Source: Ciona intestinalis (Eukaryota > Chordata > Ascidiacea > Phlebobranchia > Cionidae). From it: a DNA stretch of 64,000 bases. The translations under genes were made by a program, and so were the position numbers. Positions 22,601-49,200 of this stretch are shown one piece after another. The stretch lies in NCBI RefSeq assembly GCF_000224145.3, contig NC_020175.2, positions 3,548,360 to 3,612,359 of the forward strand, given 5' to 3'. The stretch's first letter is position 1; each line of letters begins with the position of its first letter. The notes beneath the pieces are model-generated. The model worked only from the letters and a program-made list of their open reading frames with translations. It did no database searches and was not told the origin of the DNA.

Positions 22601-24819
22601 GCCTAATCATATGTACTAGATAACCCCTGGTTAGCAACATAGAAGCTGTAATTTGTTTTACAACGCTTTAGAATTTTGGTGTGCTGGTTTTTGGTGATTG
22701 ATTATTTTAACTTAGTATTGGACGTTTATTTATTGTAAATGCTAAAGTATGTACTATGTGTAGGACAGATTAAGCCTTTTTGTTTAACTACCACAAAAAA
22801 ACCCACACACAGTATTATATAACGGTTTAAACGGTATCACATAACACTGTGTTTATAACATTGGCACACCACAGTGACAAAACAACCACATTAGTCATTC
22901 ATATGGCTCCACTATACAACATTAGCTCTTTCTCTTTAATAGGTCGCTTACATTCCACCACAAATGCGGATAATTCTGTTTTTCAACGGGTTTTTAACGG
23001 GTTTACGTATATATAGAAAGCAAATGCTGCATTTCTTTGAAAAAGAGCCATGTTTGCACCATGTAATGTCAAACCGCAACTGGTTCTTTACGATTTTCTT
23101 TAAGTCGGTTTACGAGCATCGTAAAATGGCATTTGCGCGTCACCCCACCCGCTGTACAAAGTAGCCACGACCAATGGACGTTTGTATGGTCCATTGCGCT
23201 CACAGAATGGCAGTAAAACCTTCCATCGCTGGAGGCCAAAAAGTTTATCTCAATTTCGTATATACTATACTTTAAACAGTGACGTGCCGTATACTTCATC
23301 CACTCAATCTAGAATTCTATTTATCTTCCAGTTTAAGTTGTGTGCGGTTTAATGTCGCCAACGCTGTAAAACTTCTGCCTAAATTGCCTATTTTATGACC
23401 AAATTCACTCTATCTATATTTGAAGGCGAATTTGTATAGCGATTTATGTCTAAAATTTACAGCGATATATGTGCGCCGAACATACCTAAATCCGGTTACC
23501 TAACTAGAAGCGGTGTCCGAATTCTTGTTCTTGCGCTTAGCCTTTAAGTCGATTACATTTGATTATACGTCACCAGATCACGCGTTTAGAGAATTGTTGG
23601 CGATTACCGCTTATATAATGGTCATATAAACAAGTAGGAATTAAAATGCACCCTACGGCACCAACCCACAACACAAGGCCACAGTATATAACTATAGTCT
23701 ATATATGTGCTATTTCGGTAAAAAAAATGCCACCCTTCGTGGCCCACACACAGGGTAGTTGATAAGAGGATTCAGCATACGTGATAAAGCTGGCGTTTAT
23801 CTAAACTTTCAGTCGACCTACATCGCGGTTGCTTAGGCACTGAGCCCAAAATAATACGCCATACTTCATACGTTAATAATCCAGCCAAGGTTATCATTCC
23901 GATACCTTGATAAGAAAAGTTATAAGTTTTCGAAATGGTAAAATACATATAGGATCGTGTTTTATCTCTTGGTGCGTCTCCATTAACCACCGGCCCCACT
24001 CAGTTCATAATATTCGGGTATTTTCATTCTATTTCTCCGTCGTTATATTTGCCCAGAGAGGCGGTTTGGTTGCCTTATCGTCCGTGCAAACAAACCGTGT
24101 TGTCATGTCTTTCTTTGCGATTCGCTTTCGGCCTTTATTAGACACTCGAGCCCACAAGTACGCATTTTAATCTCACCCACTTGATTACACCCGTATACGT
24201 TTAATTAAACGTACAAAACCTCATTATATTATGCAAAACCCGCAAACAAAATTTGCAGAATTTCGCTACCAAATTCCATTCGTAATCGCCACCTATAATT
24301 TTCGTTCCCAAGTGCTTATTTCGTAACGAACCTCTATTCAGACGTGTTGTTATTCTAACGACGCAGCGTCCAACCTTTCGCGCTGTATCTGTTGTTCTTG
24401 TCGTCGCATTTTAAAATCACATACGTTCGAAAATGGGACTGTTATTTCAAACGTGAGCGAATAAATAAGTTCGCTGTATCACTGCCTATTAGTCAGTACA
24501 GTATCAAATCCATACGTGCTTTTAGTTGTGTGTGACTTTTAATAAATCTAAACCGCTTACATTTGATTAATTATGCTCAACACTTTGCCGCTGTATGTAT
24601 TTCTCACGGACTTAACGTATCTTGCCAAGCTGTTAAACTGCCACCACCGGAAAACAAGACTCATGCATCCTAATTTCGAATCACTAACAAGAAAAACTGC
24701 TTCCAAAGGCACTTAACTAAGATAAATTGCAATCATTTTTAATTGACTCAATTATTCGTATCTATCGTACCCTAGTGTGTTACATACTCGTTTGATGACA
24801 CCTATATAACTTCAATATT

Positions 24820-25012
24820 TAGTAGGATGGGGGAAGATGGGACACCTTTAGCATATAATATCCAAATAGCCTGATCGTGTTTTAAACAATTCACAACGGT
24901 ACATGAAAGTCGTGAGAATACAGTTTTATAATTCTTTTAAGGTTTTTTGTTTACTACCAAATGAGAGAAAAATATAATGAAACGGTGTCCCATATTACCC
25001 CACCCTACTATA
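24820..25012. mobile_element. MITE, copy 13
   Basis: TIRs TAGTAGGATGGGGGAAGATG / CATATTACCCCACCCTACTA, the only clear family member in the 20.5-32 kb interval. Confidence 0.85.
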
Positions 25013-25160
25013 CTATATTGGACCTACTAAATTATATTGGTGTTAAGGATAGATGCAAGTATTTTTTGTAAGTTTGTAACTGGTATTTTTGGCTTCACTT
25101 TGCTTAATCGAATGAAAACTTCGCCAACTCGGTGCATTTGTTTTACCGTTGTAAAACACA

Positions 25161-25355
25161 CAGGCCTCGGTGTAGGGCATATGTAAAATTATACAACCTT
25201 TGACGTTTCGCATACTATTGACATCTGTTTTATAATAGACCAGTAACTTAAATTAATACATGCCGGCCTTTAAGGCCTATGTAAAGTTATACAACCTTTG
25301 GCGTTTAAAACCTTTTGACTTACGTTATGGTTATATAAAAGCCCAGTTACTTGAA
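25161..25355. repeat. Diverged tandem duplication, ~100-bp unit
   Basis: Both halves share ATGTAAARTTATACAACCTT followed by TGRCGTTT and a TTATA...CCAGTWACTT end. Confidence 0.55.
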
Positions 25356-26880
25356 TAGTGCGCAATAACATGCTAGCAATCAATAGTAGTTGTATGTAAG
25401 CGAGCGATTTGAGCTGGTTGCCTTTTCCGGCCGAGTTAATACAAACAAACCGCGTCACGCAACCGGATAAATTGTATACACGCCCGCAGCTTTTCCAATA
25501 TAAATCCCATACTGTGCCGTGCAACATAATCTAATTTACGCAGATATCACGGACCGATTGCGTGAGATTAAATTGGTCTGGAAAATATCAACAGTTAAGA
25601 GAAACGTTCAATTGCTTTGCTTGTTTACGGAACAATGTCGCAACGCTGCGTATTTCCGCAGCCGGTTTTAACCGCTCTATTCCGGCCCGTTTATTTATTG
25701 TGCAAACGCAACGTAGAAATGGACGTCCGGAACTCGCCCAAACACGTATCAATAGTAAAATATGACCGAGCAAAAATACGATCTTTATAATTCAGTTCAA
25801 GCCTGTCAAAAACCGCAAATGTTACCAATCCACAAGTCACTTTGCGGCGCTTCTTCTTTCGCCAAGGCCAATTTTCAATCGTAATTGGTTACCTTACCAG
25901 TGAGGAGGAACGCGTGTTCGGCACGGCGTTTCAAACCATTTTGATGAATACGTTTAGTGTTGCAATTTGTATCTTGCTTGTGGTAAAAATGCGCATTTTA
26001 ACGACAGTTTACAAAGCAGAAGGCGCAGCCGCATGTAATCCCGCTTGACAGACAGTATTTAAATTTAACAGGCAGTTTTGTTTAATTACATGTCAGCAAA
26101 ACAATTCGCTAAATCAGCCGAATCAATCAGCAGGTGTTCAAACAGGTTGTTATTGACAGGCTTCGCGGTTTGTTACAAAACATATGTCAGCACCATTACG
26201 ATTGCGCAACTCAAGTCTAGATTCAGGTGTTTTGAGTACCCGTTCCATACACTCAATGATTAATAAGCCAACAATCGGTAAATGAATTCCCGTCGGTGTG
26301 TTTGTTCATATCCCATTATGCGTACAGGTCGATTAAGCCTATGTCTACACACACTACAGTAATTAATGTTAACAGCACGCGAAATGGGTCCGACATTCCC
26401 CTAATCTCTTACGAGTAGATTTACCGCGCTGCATAGTACCCGTTTTCAACCTAAATCCAATATAGAGCATTTTCAGCCGATATGCGCCGAACAAACGCTC
26501 GCTACGGACCATTGCTGATCAGCAGTGGAAATACCTTTGGTTAAAACCAGTCACCCATGTAAAGCCATTCATTCGCTGCACCCTGCGCCCTGTGTTGTAA
26601 TATTTGGCAACCGTGGTAAACACACGTCCACTGTACCGTTCCCTCTCACGCTTTAGTTACTTTAAAATGGGAAAATACCGTCACCCCCAATCGAGCGTGA
26701 ACAGGCAGTGCCTGTTTCCTATGGAAATGCGCCAAACTAACCACACCACACAAGTTACACTGACGCAAGCTTCCTTTAAGGTTAAATTCGACTTACGTAC
26801 GTATCACATATTTTAGCGATGACGGATCACAGATTCGGCGTGTGATAAATTTACTGTTGTAATCCTAACCGAGTCACACC

Positions 26881-26920
26881 GCAGGATTAAGCACATCATA
26901 GTTTAACTGTGTTATCCTGC
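26881..26920. repeat. Imperfect hairpin
   Basis: GCAGGATTAAGCACA pairs with TGTGTTATCCTGC across a short AT-rich loop. Function unknown. Confidence 0.4.
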
Positions 26921-27630
26921 GTCATTGTGCCTATTAAAACACGTCATAAAAAGCGTCGTATTGTCTAACCCGACTCGGAAATAACCTTAATATTATTTAA
27001 TCCAACGTCTTTAATCCACTCTCACACTTATGGTTTATAAACTTTATAAGCATATTATGTTTGTTCCAGTAATATTAGAGTCTCTTGTATGAAACTTATC
27101 TGGCTCTGTTCGAATCATCGTTGTTTGGGATTTATTTCACCCACGAGATGTCGCTGCAGAGTGGTCCCGAGGTTTGACATTCGTCTTTATTGATTAAACA
27201 TTCCTTTATACTTGTACTGTTTACATGTACGTTATGTTCAATACTGCTGGTTTATTTAATGCACATTTTAGTTTTACATAAAAAATCGCCTGTACCACCC
27301 CACTCCTAAAAAAAACGCAAAAAATCGTACCACCCCAGTAGTGTATAAAATTCGGACTAGTAGGCAGCCATCCCCGTATATAACTAATTAAATTGCTTTG
27401 ATTAGGGCATAGGGGTTAGGTCAGGTGCGCCTTACAAAAATACGTTGTCACCGAAGCGTAAAACAGCGCGATTTGATTGGTTTAAACTAGGTGTGGCTGC
27501 GTACAAGTGTATATCTTTCAAATTGGCAACTGTAATGTTATATAAACCCAGTTATAAATCTAAACCACTTTTCCAATTCCAAATCCAAATCTTAATTTAA
27601 TGAATTCGAACACCCGGGTTTCGTCCGTCA

Positions 27631-27780
27631 TGACGTCATCGCCTACTATGCATATTGCGTCATAACTCAAATCGATATCTCCAAGCAGTCACGAAACCGA
27701 TTACGCTTCCGTAGCTGCGCTTAATGGAATTATGACGTCATAATTGAAGTGACGTGCACAATCGATATTCGCTGACGTCA
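27631..27780. promoter_or_regulatory. Three TGACGTCA sites within 150 bp
   Basis: Perfect palindromes at 27631-27638, 27733-27740 and 27773-27780, about 4 kb upstream of the RBFOX start. This spacing is suggestive of a CREB/ATF-type enhancer, but the word is frequent in this window. Confidence 0.35.
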
Positions 27781-30700
27781 CAAAACCGCATTTGGAAACT
27801 TTTTAAAAAGGTGTGTTTCGCCAGGTCTTAGTTCTTAAGATTGCGTATTTGTTATACAAGCTTAATTGCTCTTAATTAATGTGATTCTGGCGTTTTGTCG
27901 TTGCGTTTATTATATAAGCACGCCATTTAAATTGCTCTAGGGCTTAAAGACTTTAATTCTTCTGTCGTGCTTTCGCAAAACAGTTTCCCCTTTTCTAAAC
28001 TCCTACTAAAAACGTGGTCAATTTTTCGAATTCGACGAACCCCAAACCCGCAATTATTTCTAAAGTTTTAATTTTCCCCTTGCCCGTCACTGATGGCTCT
28101 CGTTTCGCCCTTATTATCCATTCCACAACCTCGCCACCAAATTCCCCCAGCTATAACCAAGGTTTCCACTCCCGCCTTTAGTATTCATTCCCCAAGGGAA
28201 TTGGCCGCTTCCCGATCAATTTCCCGTCGGCCGTCTTTTGTTTTGCCAAGTCAACGCAATCGGAGGCAGTTTCGCCTTTTTTATTGAGCAAGAAGAGTAA
28301 AAAACACACAGGGCATATGAAATGGCCATTATTCATGTTCAGTGGGCCGTACGCTTATGGTTTTCACTTTTCAGAGAGTTTTTGGTTTTTCATTATACAT
28401 TGCAATTTAATATGCTCCAATATAATTGATTTCTTCACAATTGCGTGTAGGCCCAAGGGACTATGTGTCATTACGAAAATTTGCGCCACTGTATGTTATG
28501 TATTGGCTTTTGCATTTTAATTTTTGGTCTTATTTAACTGCATCTATGCGAATTTAGTGCACCATGCTCTAAATTGCTATCAACGTTTGATTTTTCCGCA
28601 CAAAACATATAAACAATCGTTATTAGGCGAGTTATTTCATTAGAAATGTTTGCTAAAAGTGTTGTTTTTTGTCAAATTCTCAACTCGCTAAAATTAGAAT
28701 ATTCATAAAAAAAGAAGAAAATGATAAAATTTAAACCGCTGAATTAAGTCCTACAAATTCATGATGAAAAAGGATAAAATAAACAAAATAAAACCGGTAA
28801 ATTAATCCATTTAACCCAAACGATTTTAGGGCGTGTCCAAACAAACAGCTTAAAATAAACATGCGAAAATGCAGCAAATTTACTTAAGAATGTACCAAAC
28901 AACTTTAAAACACGGCGCAGATTTTGCAAGGCGTTGTTTTAACGGTAAAATGCTAAACTGGGTACCGGTATATATACATAGTTTTTCATAAGGAATGCCC
29001 GAACCCCTGCCGTGTATGCATTTCGTCTCCTGCAGTGACACGTGCCCCTTATTCCCTTAGAGTCTAATTCCTTCACAGTTCGTCTAATGGACCAAGTTCA
29101 TCCCAACAGCTTACCTTCATCCCAACAGCTTACCTGCCAACCCTACCATATAACCATACCGCACGCGGCATTAATATATGCATACAAAATTTCTTAAGGA
29201 TACTTTGTATTCAGTCAAGCCACTACAACTATATACATGTACGTACGTGACCAATAAGTACGCCCTTTTAGCACACGCCGGTCGTTATCAAGGTACTGTA
29301 CCGCTTTAAAACCGAGTCTGCGTAACGTTATGATTATGAATACATTTTACGACCCCTCCCCACGCGCGGCTAGGCAGTAGATGACGTAACCAGACTCCTT
29401 GTCTCGTGCCTATGCGTATTCCTGATGTCACAGTCACCGATTGAGCTATCATTCGACATCGATCCGGTACAAAAACCTAAAGCCTGCGAGGTTAAACGCC
29501 CCCATAATGCAGGGCCCTAGCCGCTGTGCTTTCCGGCCGCCGTTGCTCGTTTTTCCATTAGCTCACCGGCACGAGGTGCTCTTATTAATAAATTATAAGC
29601 CCTGGCAGCTTGTGTTGCACAGCGCGTAGCATATTTTGCTTAGCCTCGCTTCTCAGCTGTTGCCCGCTTATCTGCCGACGCCGTCGTCTCACTAAAGCCG
29701 CTGCTTAGCCAACGGTGCAAGAACCTTAGGATCAAAGTGGTTTAGCGCTCGCACGAACAATAGGCGGGGCCCTAACCTTAGGGTCGCGAACGGTTCTAAT
29801 CAATGTAAAAGCAGTTTTAGCCATAGATTTGTTGTCTTGGTTGAGTCAGTTAAGTCCCCCATCTGTCGTAGTTCATTTACGCCGTACGATGTAGAATAAT
29901 CGATTTTTGATGAGATGTCAAAAAGTAAGAAATTTGAGTTCAGTGCGCCCTTTGCATAAAACAACATCTGCTGCACTCAGCAGCTATGTCGTTTTTTTTC
30001 TATTTTATAAAGGAATAAATTTACTACGTATTGACCCACGTCGCTTCCAATTCCATGCCCAATACCTCGTCTTGAGATATCAGTCGAAATTTGATTCCGA
30101 TCGACTTTTTGAACCAAGCCAATATATTTCTAGAAATTTTCTTATCTTTATGCACTATAAAGCTATAGATTTTTGCGTGTTATATGTCAGTTATAGTTGT
30201 TATAAAAATAGACAACCTGTATTTGTATGTATCGGTCGCACGTACGTCAAACCATCGATTATTTATAATTATTCTTTCGCTGTATACTGCTTGTTCTTAA
30301 TTAGGTCAGCGTCATAAATCGTGCCCGGCAACGTAGCGTGGTTTTGCTTACGGAACCCAACGGTTTAAACGTATACAAAGTAAAACTCCCGTTTTATAAG
30401 ATATATTTACGCCGCTGATAACTAAACCTTTGATTCCCGTTGCCTCCCACTGAGTTGCGTAATCCTGTTTACTCTTACAAGTCGTGGAGTGAGTTCCATC
30501 CCCAAAACTGGCCGTCTTTAATTCCCATCGGGTTGCGAAAGATGACAGTTTTGTGTGAAATTTCATCTGCGCCTCCCGGGATCGAGGTCTGAATTCATGA
30601 AAGGCAATCGCCAGTTGTTTCAACACACAGCTGTTGGTATGAAGCTTCTACGTCACCAGCTTCTAGTACCATACAAGCGTATCTATTTTCTAAGTCGACC

Positions 30701-31998
30701 GCCGTTATTACATATTGTTTTAAATATGTATGTTCTGACACTATGTCCCCTTATCGTTTTTGCTTATTATTGTTGCAGTAGCAGAAGCAACGTCTAATAA
30801 AGGCGCTTTGTTTTTCTTTGTTGTTGAACCTCTAAAACAATGCCGTACTCCCATAACATAACGTACATGGGCGATTCTTTGTTGTTTACTGGAAGTGCCA
30901 TGCAGAAGCAAGTACTGCGTCATATTGACTTAATTTTTAGTCATATTTTGCGCTGACAACAATTATTGCAAAGCATTCGGTGGCTCGACTGCTTCGTCAT
31001 ATACCAAAACATTGCTACGTTGTTATGCGTTTTGAATTTACCAGGATTGTAGGGTTGTGCAGTCAGTTTTCGGTTGAATTTGGCCGGATGCCGCATTCGA
31101 AGTTAGTGCATCTAACTCTACGAGGTCGTGATTGATTCTTTTGTTTTGCCAACGTAGGTTGTGTTCGTAGGTTGTGCGGGCGGAAAGTAACATGTAGCCG
31201 GGTAAACTAAGTTACTGAGACAGTTAATTTGCCGTCTGTTCCCGCTGGGACATTAAGCAGGTCCCGTAGATTGAGGAACAAACGTTAGATATAAACACTT
31301 TCGCCTGCCAGCCGCATTGAGATACCCGCTGACGATGTCTGGTGCTAATTGCATTTGAGCCTCCCTGGACGTAGTCAGCTGTCTCCCCGAGCTTTTTTCG
31401 TTCCCCTGACAGTTCGTCCGGCCGCAACGTAAAGGAACGAACAAAAGAACTCAGGTTTTCTCTCTTTGACGAGCCGATGTTGCTCCGTGCGCCTTTTTCC
31501 TTTCGCACCCTGCTTTGGAACGATCGTTACGTCGCTGAATTTGCTCTACTGAACGTGCGACGAACGTAGCTGTCGCAAGTCGCACTTCTGTCACTATAAT
31601 AGCTACAGTCGCGTTACAGAATCCAGATCAGTTCGTCTAGTTACCGTAATGCAAGACAGTAGCTCCAGGGGCAAGAAGCAATATTTTACATACCTTCTAA
31701 CTGAGCCAGAGAGCTTACAATAGATCTTATTCTCCTGAAGTTGTTTTAGGACGTCTATATAACTCTTTGTTTGCGTGCAGCATTGTTATTAGGATTTATT
31801 ATTGTTTTCCTGCTACCTGGATACTCTTATAGAGGATATCTTGCTTCAAGGAAGGATATATATTCCTTACACGATACTTCTCTGCTTACCAACTGTGCTA
31901 TTCAGTGATAGACTCTCTTTGCCCAGGGGCAAAACTTAGACCAATTGGCCCATTGACCTTGCGTTTGATCGGGCTTACATTTCCCTGCTGTCATTGTG

Positions 31999-44053
<12,055 letters not shown>

Positions 44054-45584
44054 GAGAAAATCCGGATTCAACCGGCTCAAAGCGGTTCAGATTGCGAAAT
44101 CCTTGAACCCTCTGCTTTTCGGAGGTGTTCCATATGAACTGGCCCTGACACGTCATCGCGAGTTCTCTAAAACGGGATTTCCCCGCTCAATGCAGTACGA
44201 TCACCTCTATTCTGTGTTGACGTCAGTGCTTTTACCATTCTCCCGTTTATTGTCGCTTTGTATTTATATAAGCGAGTGCAGTACGTAGTCCAACCCTTTT
44301 CTCTCTCTCTCTTTTTTCTCACGATGAAATTGTTATTTTTTATTACTGCTGCGCGCGCTCGCGGCGGCGGACCGTTTTTATTACCGAAAGGCAGCGCCCC
44401 CTTTTTTCTGCAATATCTTTTGCCACGTATATACCCGACCCCACAACCCCCAAGCCGCTGGCCCTTTTTTCCGAAAAAATTAAACTGCCTTAAATCCACT
44501 GCTGCTACCGCCGCAATACCGACTCGCTTTTTTACCGCCGCGAGATGTCCCACCTTGGTGTACATAAACCTCCAGCTGCAACTCAGCATTTTTCCGTCCC
44601 CTACTCCCCCCTTGCAGTAAAAATTATCATGTTCGAACAAGAACGGTCATACACGTCCTTGCACATTTCTATTGCAAAACCGAACTCGAAAACCCGGGTT
44701 TTTTTGCCGTCGAACGTAAAATGCACTCATTTAGTGATAATTCTGTATCCCCTCTCCCCCCCCTGGTTTTCGGGTTCGAGTTTTTGCTTGTTTTTGATGA
44801 CTACAAACCGTGTTGATCACCGTTTCCGCCCTTTGATTTATTAATACACGAACCCGACATTACATTTGTGTTGTCTTAATATCTATGAGCACTTTAATTT
44901 TAAAAAGACGAAAGATTAAAAAAATGCATATTTTATAAAAACATTGCAAAATTACCTTGAATTGGTAAATGTTCAAATTAAAAAGAAAATATTTATATTT
45001 AATAACAAAAAGCGAGAAGATTAAAAAAATTAACTTGAATTTGATAAATAATGTTCAAATTAAAATAGAACATGCGTTCTAATGTTCTGCTTTAAAATAG
45101 GAACTGCATAAGAGTGCACAAAATTGTCATTTTATAACTAAAACAATCGTATAGTTTTATTGGTCTACTATGTGTAAAAACAAACATTGTAAAATCTACT
45201 GCCTGCATGTCGTACCAATTGGGCAGATCACTTCATTTGTAAACATTCTGTAAAGAGGGTCGTAAAACGAAACTGCGAAATACAGTTGAATAGATTTGAT
45301 TGGGAATACAGTATTGAATCAAGTCAGAAATTCCAAGAAATTAGGCAGATGTTCAGAAGTAGGGTCTTAGTACTTCTCTTTAGAGGGTTACTTCTACTCT
45401 CAGGTGAACTTATGTGAAACAATAACGTTTAATACAAACTAGTCGACAGTGGCAAATCAAATGTTTTATCTTAAATGTGCTTAAAACATTTTCAGTCGTT
45501 TTCTGTTCAATGTTTTGCTATGCCTGGTATAAATTAACCCTTAAGTCACTTCATGGGTGCAAATTTTGTTGTGTTTGTTAGTTA

Positions 45585-45775
45585 CAGTGGGTGGGGGAAG
45601 ATGGGACACTGTTTTGTTCAATTTTCTTGTCCCATTTGGTAGTAAACAAAGAAAATGCAAAGAATTATAAAACCATATTCTCATGACTCCCATAGACCGT
45701 TGTTAATTGTTTAAAACACGTTCAGGATATTTGAATATCATGTGCCAAATGTGTCCCATCTTCCCCCAAAGTATT
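45585..45775. mobile_element. MITE, copy 16
   Basis: Left end CAGTGGGTGGGGGAAGATGG; the right end is diverged after CATCTTCCCCC. Confidence 0.75.
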
Positions 45776-46007
45776 GTATCTGTTCTGCTAAAGTCATTTT
45801 ATTGCTGGTGTTTGCAAAACTACTTTAGTTTAGAGAGTGACCCTTATATGCATAATACACATATTAGTACACAGCGATATCGTAGGGTGTAGATAAAATA
45901 TTTACAGAATTCTACAACCTTAGCCCGGCGACTGTATATATAAGAGCGTTGTTAATAATTAAATTCATGATCAGAAAATATGGGATCTATATGGGATCTA
46001 CGTGGTA

Positions 46008-46185
46008 TAGTTCTATGGGGTAAGATGGGACACCTTTAGCAAGTAATATCCGAATATATTGAATTTTAAACAATTCTATATGGGTATCATGAGGATACTG
46101 TTTTATAACTGATTGTTCTTTGTTTACTACCAACTAGGAAGAGAATATAGAATGAAAAATTGTTCCATCTTCCCCTACCCTAATA
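46008..46185. mobile_element. MITE, copy 17
   Basis: Diverged left end (ATGGGGTAAGATGGGACACC) and right end CATCTTCCCCTACCCTAATA, about 85 bp before the first seen AMN exon. Confidence 0.7.
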
Positions 46186-46271
46186 GATGACGGCATCCTA
46201 TCTTTAGGTGGTAACACCATACAAAAAATATATGCACAGTTCATAAATTTAAGCGGTGTTTGTTCCTACAG

Positions 46272-49200
46272 CATTTACAGCGTGTTACTCGAAGCAATAT
46301 ACACAAACGTTTGTTTCCAATTCCAACTTCGATAACCCTGAAAGATGGGTCGGACACGGCGTGCCGTGTGCAGAGGACAGCATCGTATTTAATGAAGACC
46401 AGGTAGTTAAAATTAGTCATTTAAACAAATCTTCTGCCATTTAAATTTTTAGGTAAGTTTTTCTAATTGTCTTTTAGCAGCTTATCTGGTATAAAACGTC
46501 TACTGCAGTCTTGCCGTACTACAGTACTGTGGGGGAGATGGGACACATTTATCACATATTATTCAAATATCCTGATCGTTTTTTAAACAATTAACAATGA
46601 TCTGTGGGAGTCGTGAGGGTACGATTTTATAATTCTTTGGAATGTTTTTTGATTACTATCAAATTGGATGAAAAAATATAATAAAAAGGTGTCCCATCTT
46701 TCCCCACCCTACCATATGTATTTGTTTCAGGTTGTGTCTATATTTGTTCAGACCAACGCCAGCATAAAAGAATTGGTAAGAAGTTTTATTTGCTCATTCT
46801 AGAGCAGCAGCATTTTGTGAATATTGGAAGCTACGACCACGCTTTTCAAATGACACTTGATTTCTTTCATAGCGTAGTTTATCAACTGTTGTTTTGCTGT
46901 TAATTCCCTCCTCTTTGTTTTTTTAAATGGCATGACCTCGGCTATCGTTTTTAAAGGATAAATAAAAATTATGTTATATATTATGTTTTAAACAGTATTT
47001 TCCTTTGAACGGCGAGTTTATATTCGCTGATGGAGTTGTATGGAGTGCAGATGAAAGCCTTTCACCATGTGTGGGTGACGATCACGGCGATCATGGTGAG
47101 TTCGTGATATCGTGATAATGTGAAAAAAATATTTTCAGTAGTTTTTTCAAAAGCGCGCGAACGAGTGTCGTTTTTTGCTAATTCAAATCTCTTCACCGGT
47201 TTAATTAATACTATCTTCGATATTTTTGACAGGTATTTATTTAAAAACTATATTATAGTAGGTTGGGAAAGATGGGAATAATATATAAACAACCTGATCC
47301 TGTTTTAAACAATTAACAACGATCTATCGAAGTCGTGAGGATACGGTTTTATAATTATTTGAATGTTCTTGGTTTACTACTAAATGGGATGAGAAAATAG
47401 AATGAAAAGGTGTCTAAACTTCCCCCACCCTACAATATTTAAGTTGTTATGTTTATAAGTAGTTAAATTATGTTTTTTTTTATAGTTTTGACTTACAATT
47501 CTGATCCTTACAATTGGTTTGACATCGGTAACTGGCAGGGTAGCGACGAAAACGGAGACGAACTGTCAAGCAAAGATTTATTAGACATTGAAAAGGTATA
47601 TTTGAAATATTTTTCATAAAACGCCTAAAGTGCGCAAATATATCATGTGTGTTTTGAAAATTCAATGTATAGTTTGCCAAAAATTTGCTCCAACTTAGCG
47701 TTTTTTATTTGGTTGTTCGAAATGTTAGCCATATAAAATAAAAAATATGATACTCCCAAAAACTAATTACCCACAAAGTTAAATGCGTGAAACCTCGTAA
47801 GCGGGCATGAATTGTATGAAACAGAATGTGTTATAACGACTATCATTGCCCCGCACGCCAAGATAAATAAGTTACACTCATTCCATTCACGCCCTTTGCA
47901 CTGTATAGGCCTATAATGTAATTTACAATTGTTTGCAATTAATTTTAGATTCCGTGTGATTTCGACACTGCAGCATTTCCACTTAAGCAATCATGGATGG
48001 TTTCGATGCCAGAAGATATTAATCTACACCGGTTAGTTATTTGGAATCAGGTACGTTTTTCAATTTTTTTGCCATAAATTTAGGCTGTTTTGTAATCAGA
48101 GAAAAGTTATATAATTATAAAACCTTATCCCTGCGGCTCTTATAGACCGTGGTTAACTGTTTAAAACACAATCAGGGTATTTGGATATTATATTTTGGAG
48201 GTTTCCTATCTTCCCCTACCGACTATTCATTGGAATATGACCCATATAAGCTAATTTATCCTCTATTGTGGGTTTTGCAGATACGCTTAAATTTTAAAAT
48301 TTCACCGAAGAAGGTTTTTACCCATAGCATGTTTTATAAATACTGTCGTTTTTTGCCAGTTCTCAATTTCTACATTGTTTGAATTTAAATTAATTTGATC
48401 TTCTATTAAAAAAATGAAAATTAAGTTTGTGTTTCAGGATTTCGACAGCGCCACATTTTCCAATTATCGAACAACCGGCAGAGGGCGCTACCAGTTCACA
48501 GGCAGTGGTGTAATATCTGCTGAGCGAGCCATATGCAGTGACGTAACTGGATGTGCATGTCGTGCGGGCGACAGTCTTCAGGTTTTATTGCAAAATGACT
48601 TAATTTTGTTGTAAAATGTTTTAATTTCGTTCTACAATTACTTAATTGTGTTGTAAAATTGATTATTTTTTGTAAAATTACTTAATTAAAAGTTACTCAG
48701 TTTTACAAAATTACCGTTTTAAAAAACAGAGTCTAATTTGCGGAATGGTCACGTGTTATGACGTCAGCTGTTCTCTTCCGATCTCTGCAGCCGGCCAGTG
48801 TTGCCAGCTGTGTGGAGCAGTGTTGACCATTTCTTACACACAAGCTTATAGGGAAAGCGCATTGCAACAGCTAATGGTCGACTTGGACCAAAACGTTCAG
48901 GTAACACATATATGGTACTGTGGGGTAAGATGGATACTTTTAACACATACTGTTCCATATACTAATCATGTTTTAAACAATTACAAACGCTTTTTATGGT
49001 CGCGAGGCTATACAGTTTGTAATTATTTAAACTTTACCTACCAAATGGGACAAAAAATAAAATGTTTACTAAATGGGTTAAGAAAAATTAATGTAAGCAT
49101 ATATACCACGTTACCGGGCCTACTATGAATAAAATATAAAGATAAAAAATTAACTAATTTGTGGTTTTAGTACACAGGTGTGCATCATATACTCTCAAAA

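Larger units (their letters stand above)
20455..31998. other. Long region without a supported gene
   Basis: No open frame here resembles a known family or has paired splice sites with a continuing frame. Recognisable items are a MITE (24820-25012), a diverged ~100-bp tandem duplication (25161-25355), perfect or near-perfect hairpins (22571-22600, 26881-26920) and a TGACGTCA cluster (27631-27780). The proximal part may hold RBFOX 5' leader exons and enhancers, which sequence reading alone cannot show. Confidence 0.6.
44054..46271. other. RBFOX 3' flank and AMN upstream region
   Basis: The first ~800 bp hold a GC-rich and CT-rich stretch (44280-44620), possibly 3' UTR. Open frames there have no family resemblance. 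The rest is AT-rich with two MITEs. The AMN signal-peptide exon should lie here but could not be identified. Confidence 0.5.

Noticed and set aside
20455-31998. Numerous frames of 60-136 residues, such as 29907-30317
   Set aside because: None resembles a known family, has matching splice sites or continues in a neighbouring exon; lengths fit chance.
44258-44640. Frames of 120 and 157 residues on opposite strands
   Set aside because: They are low-complexity translations of a GC/CT-rich stretch with no family resemblance or splice context; probably 3' flank of RBFOX.
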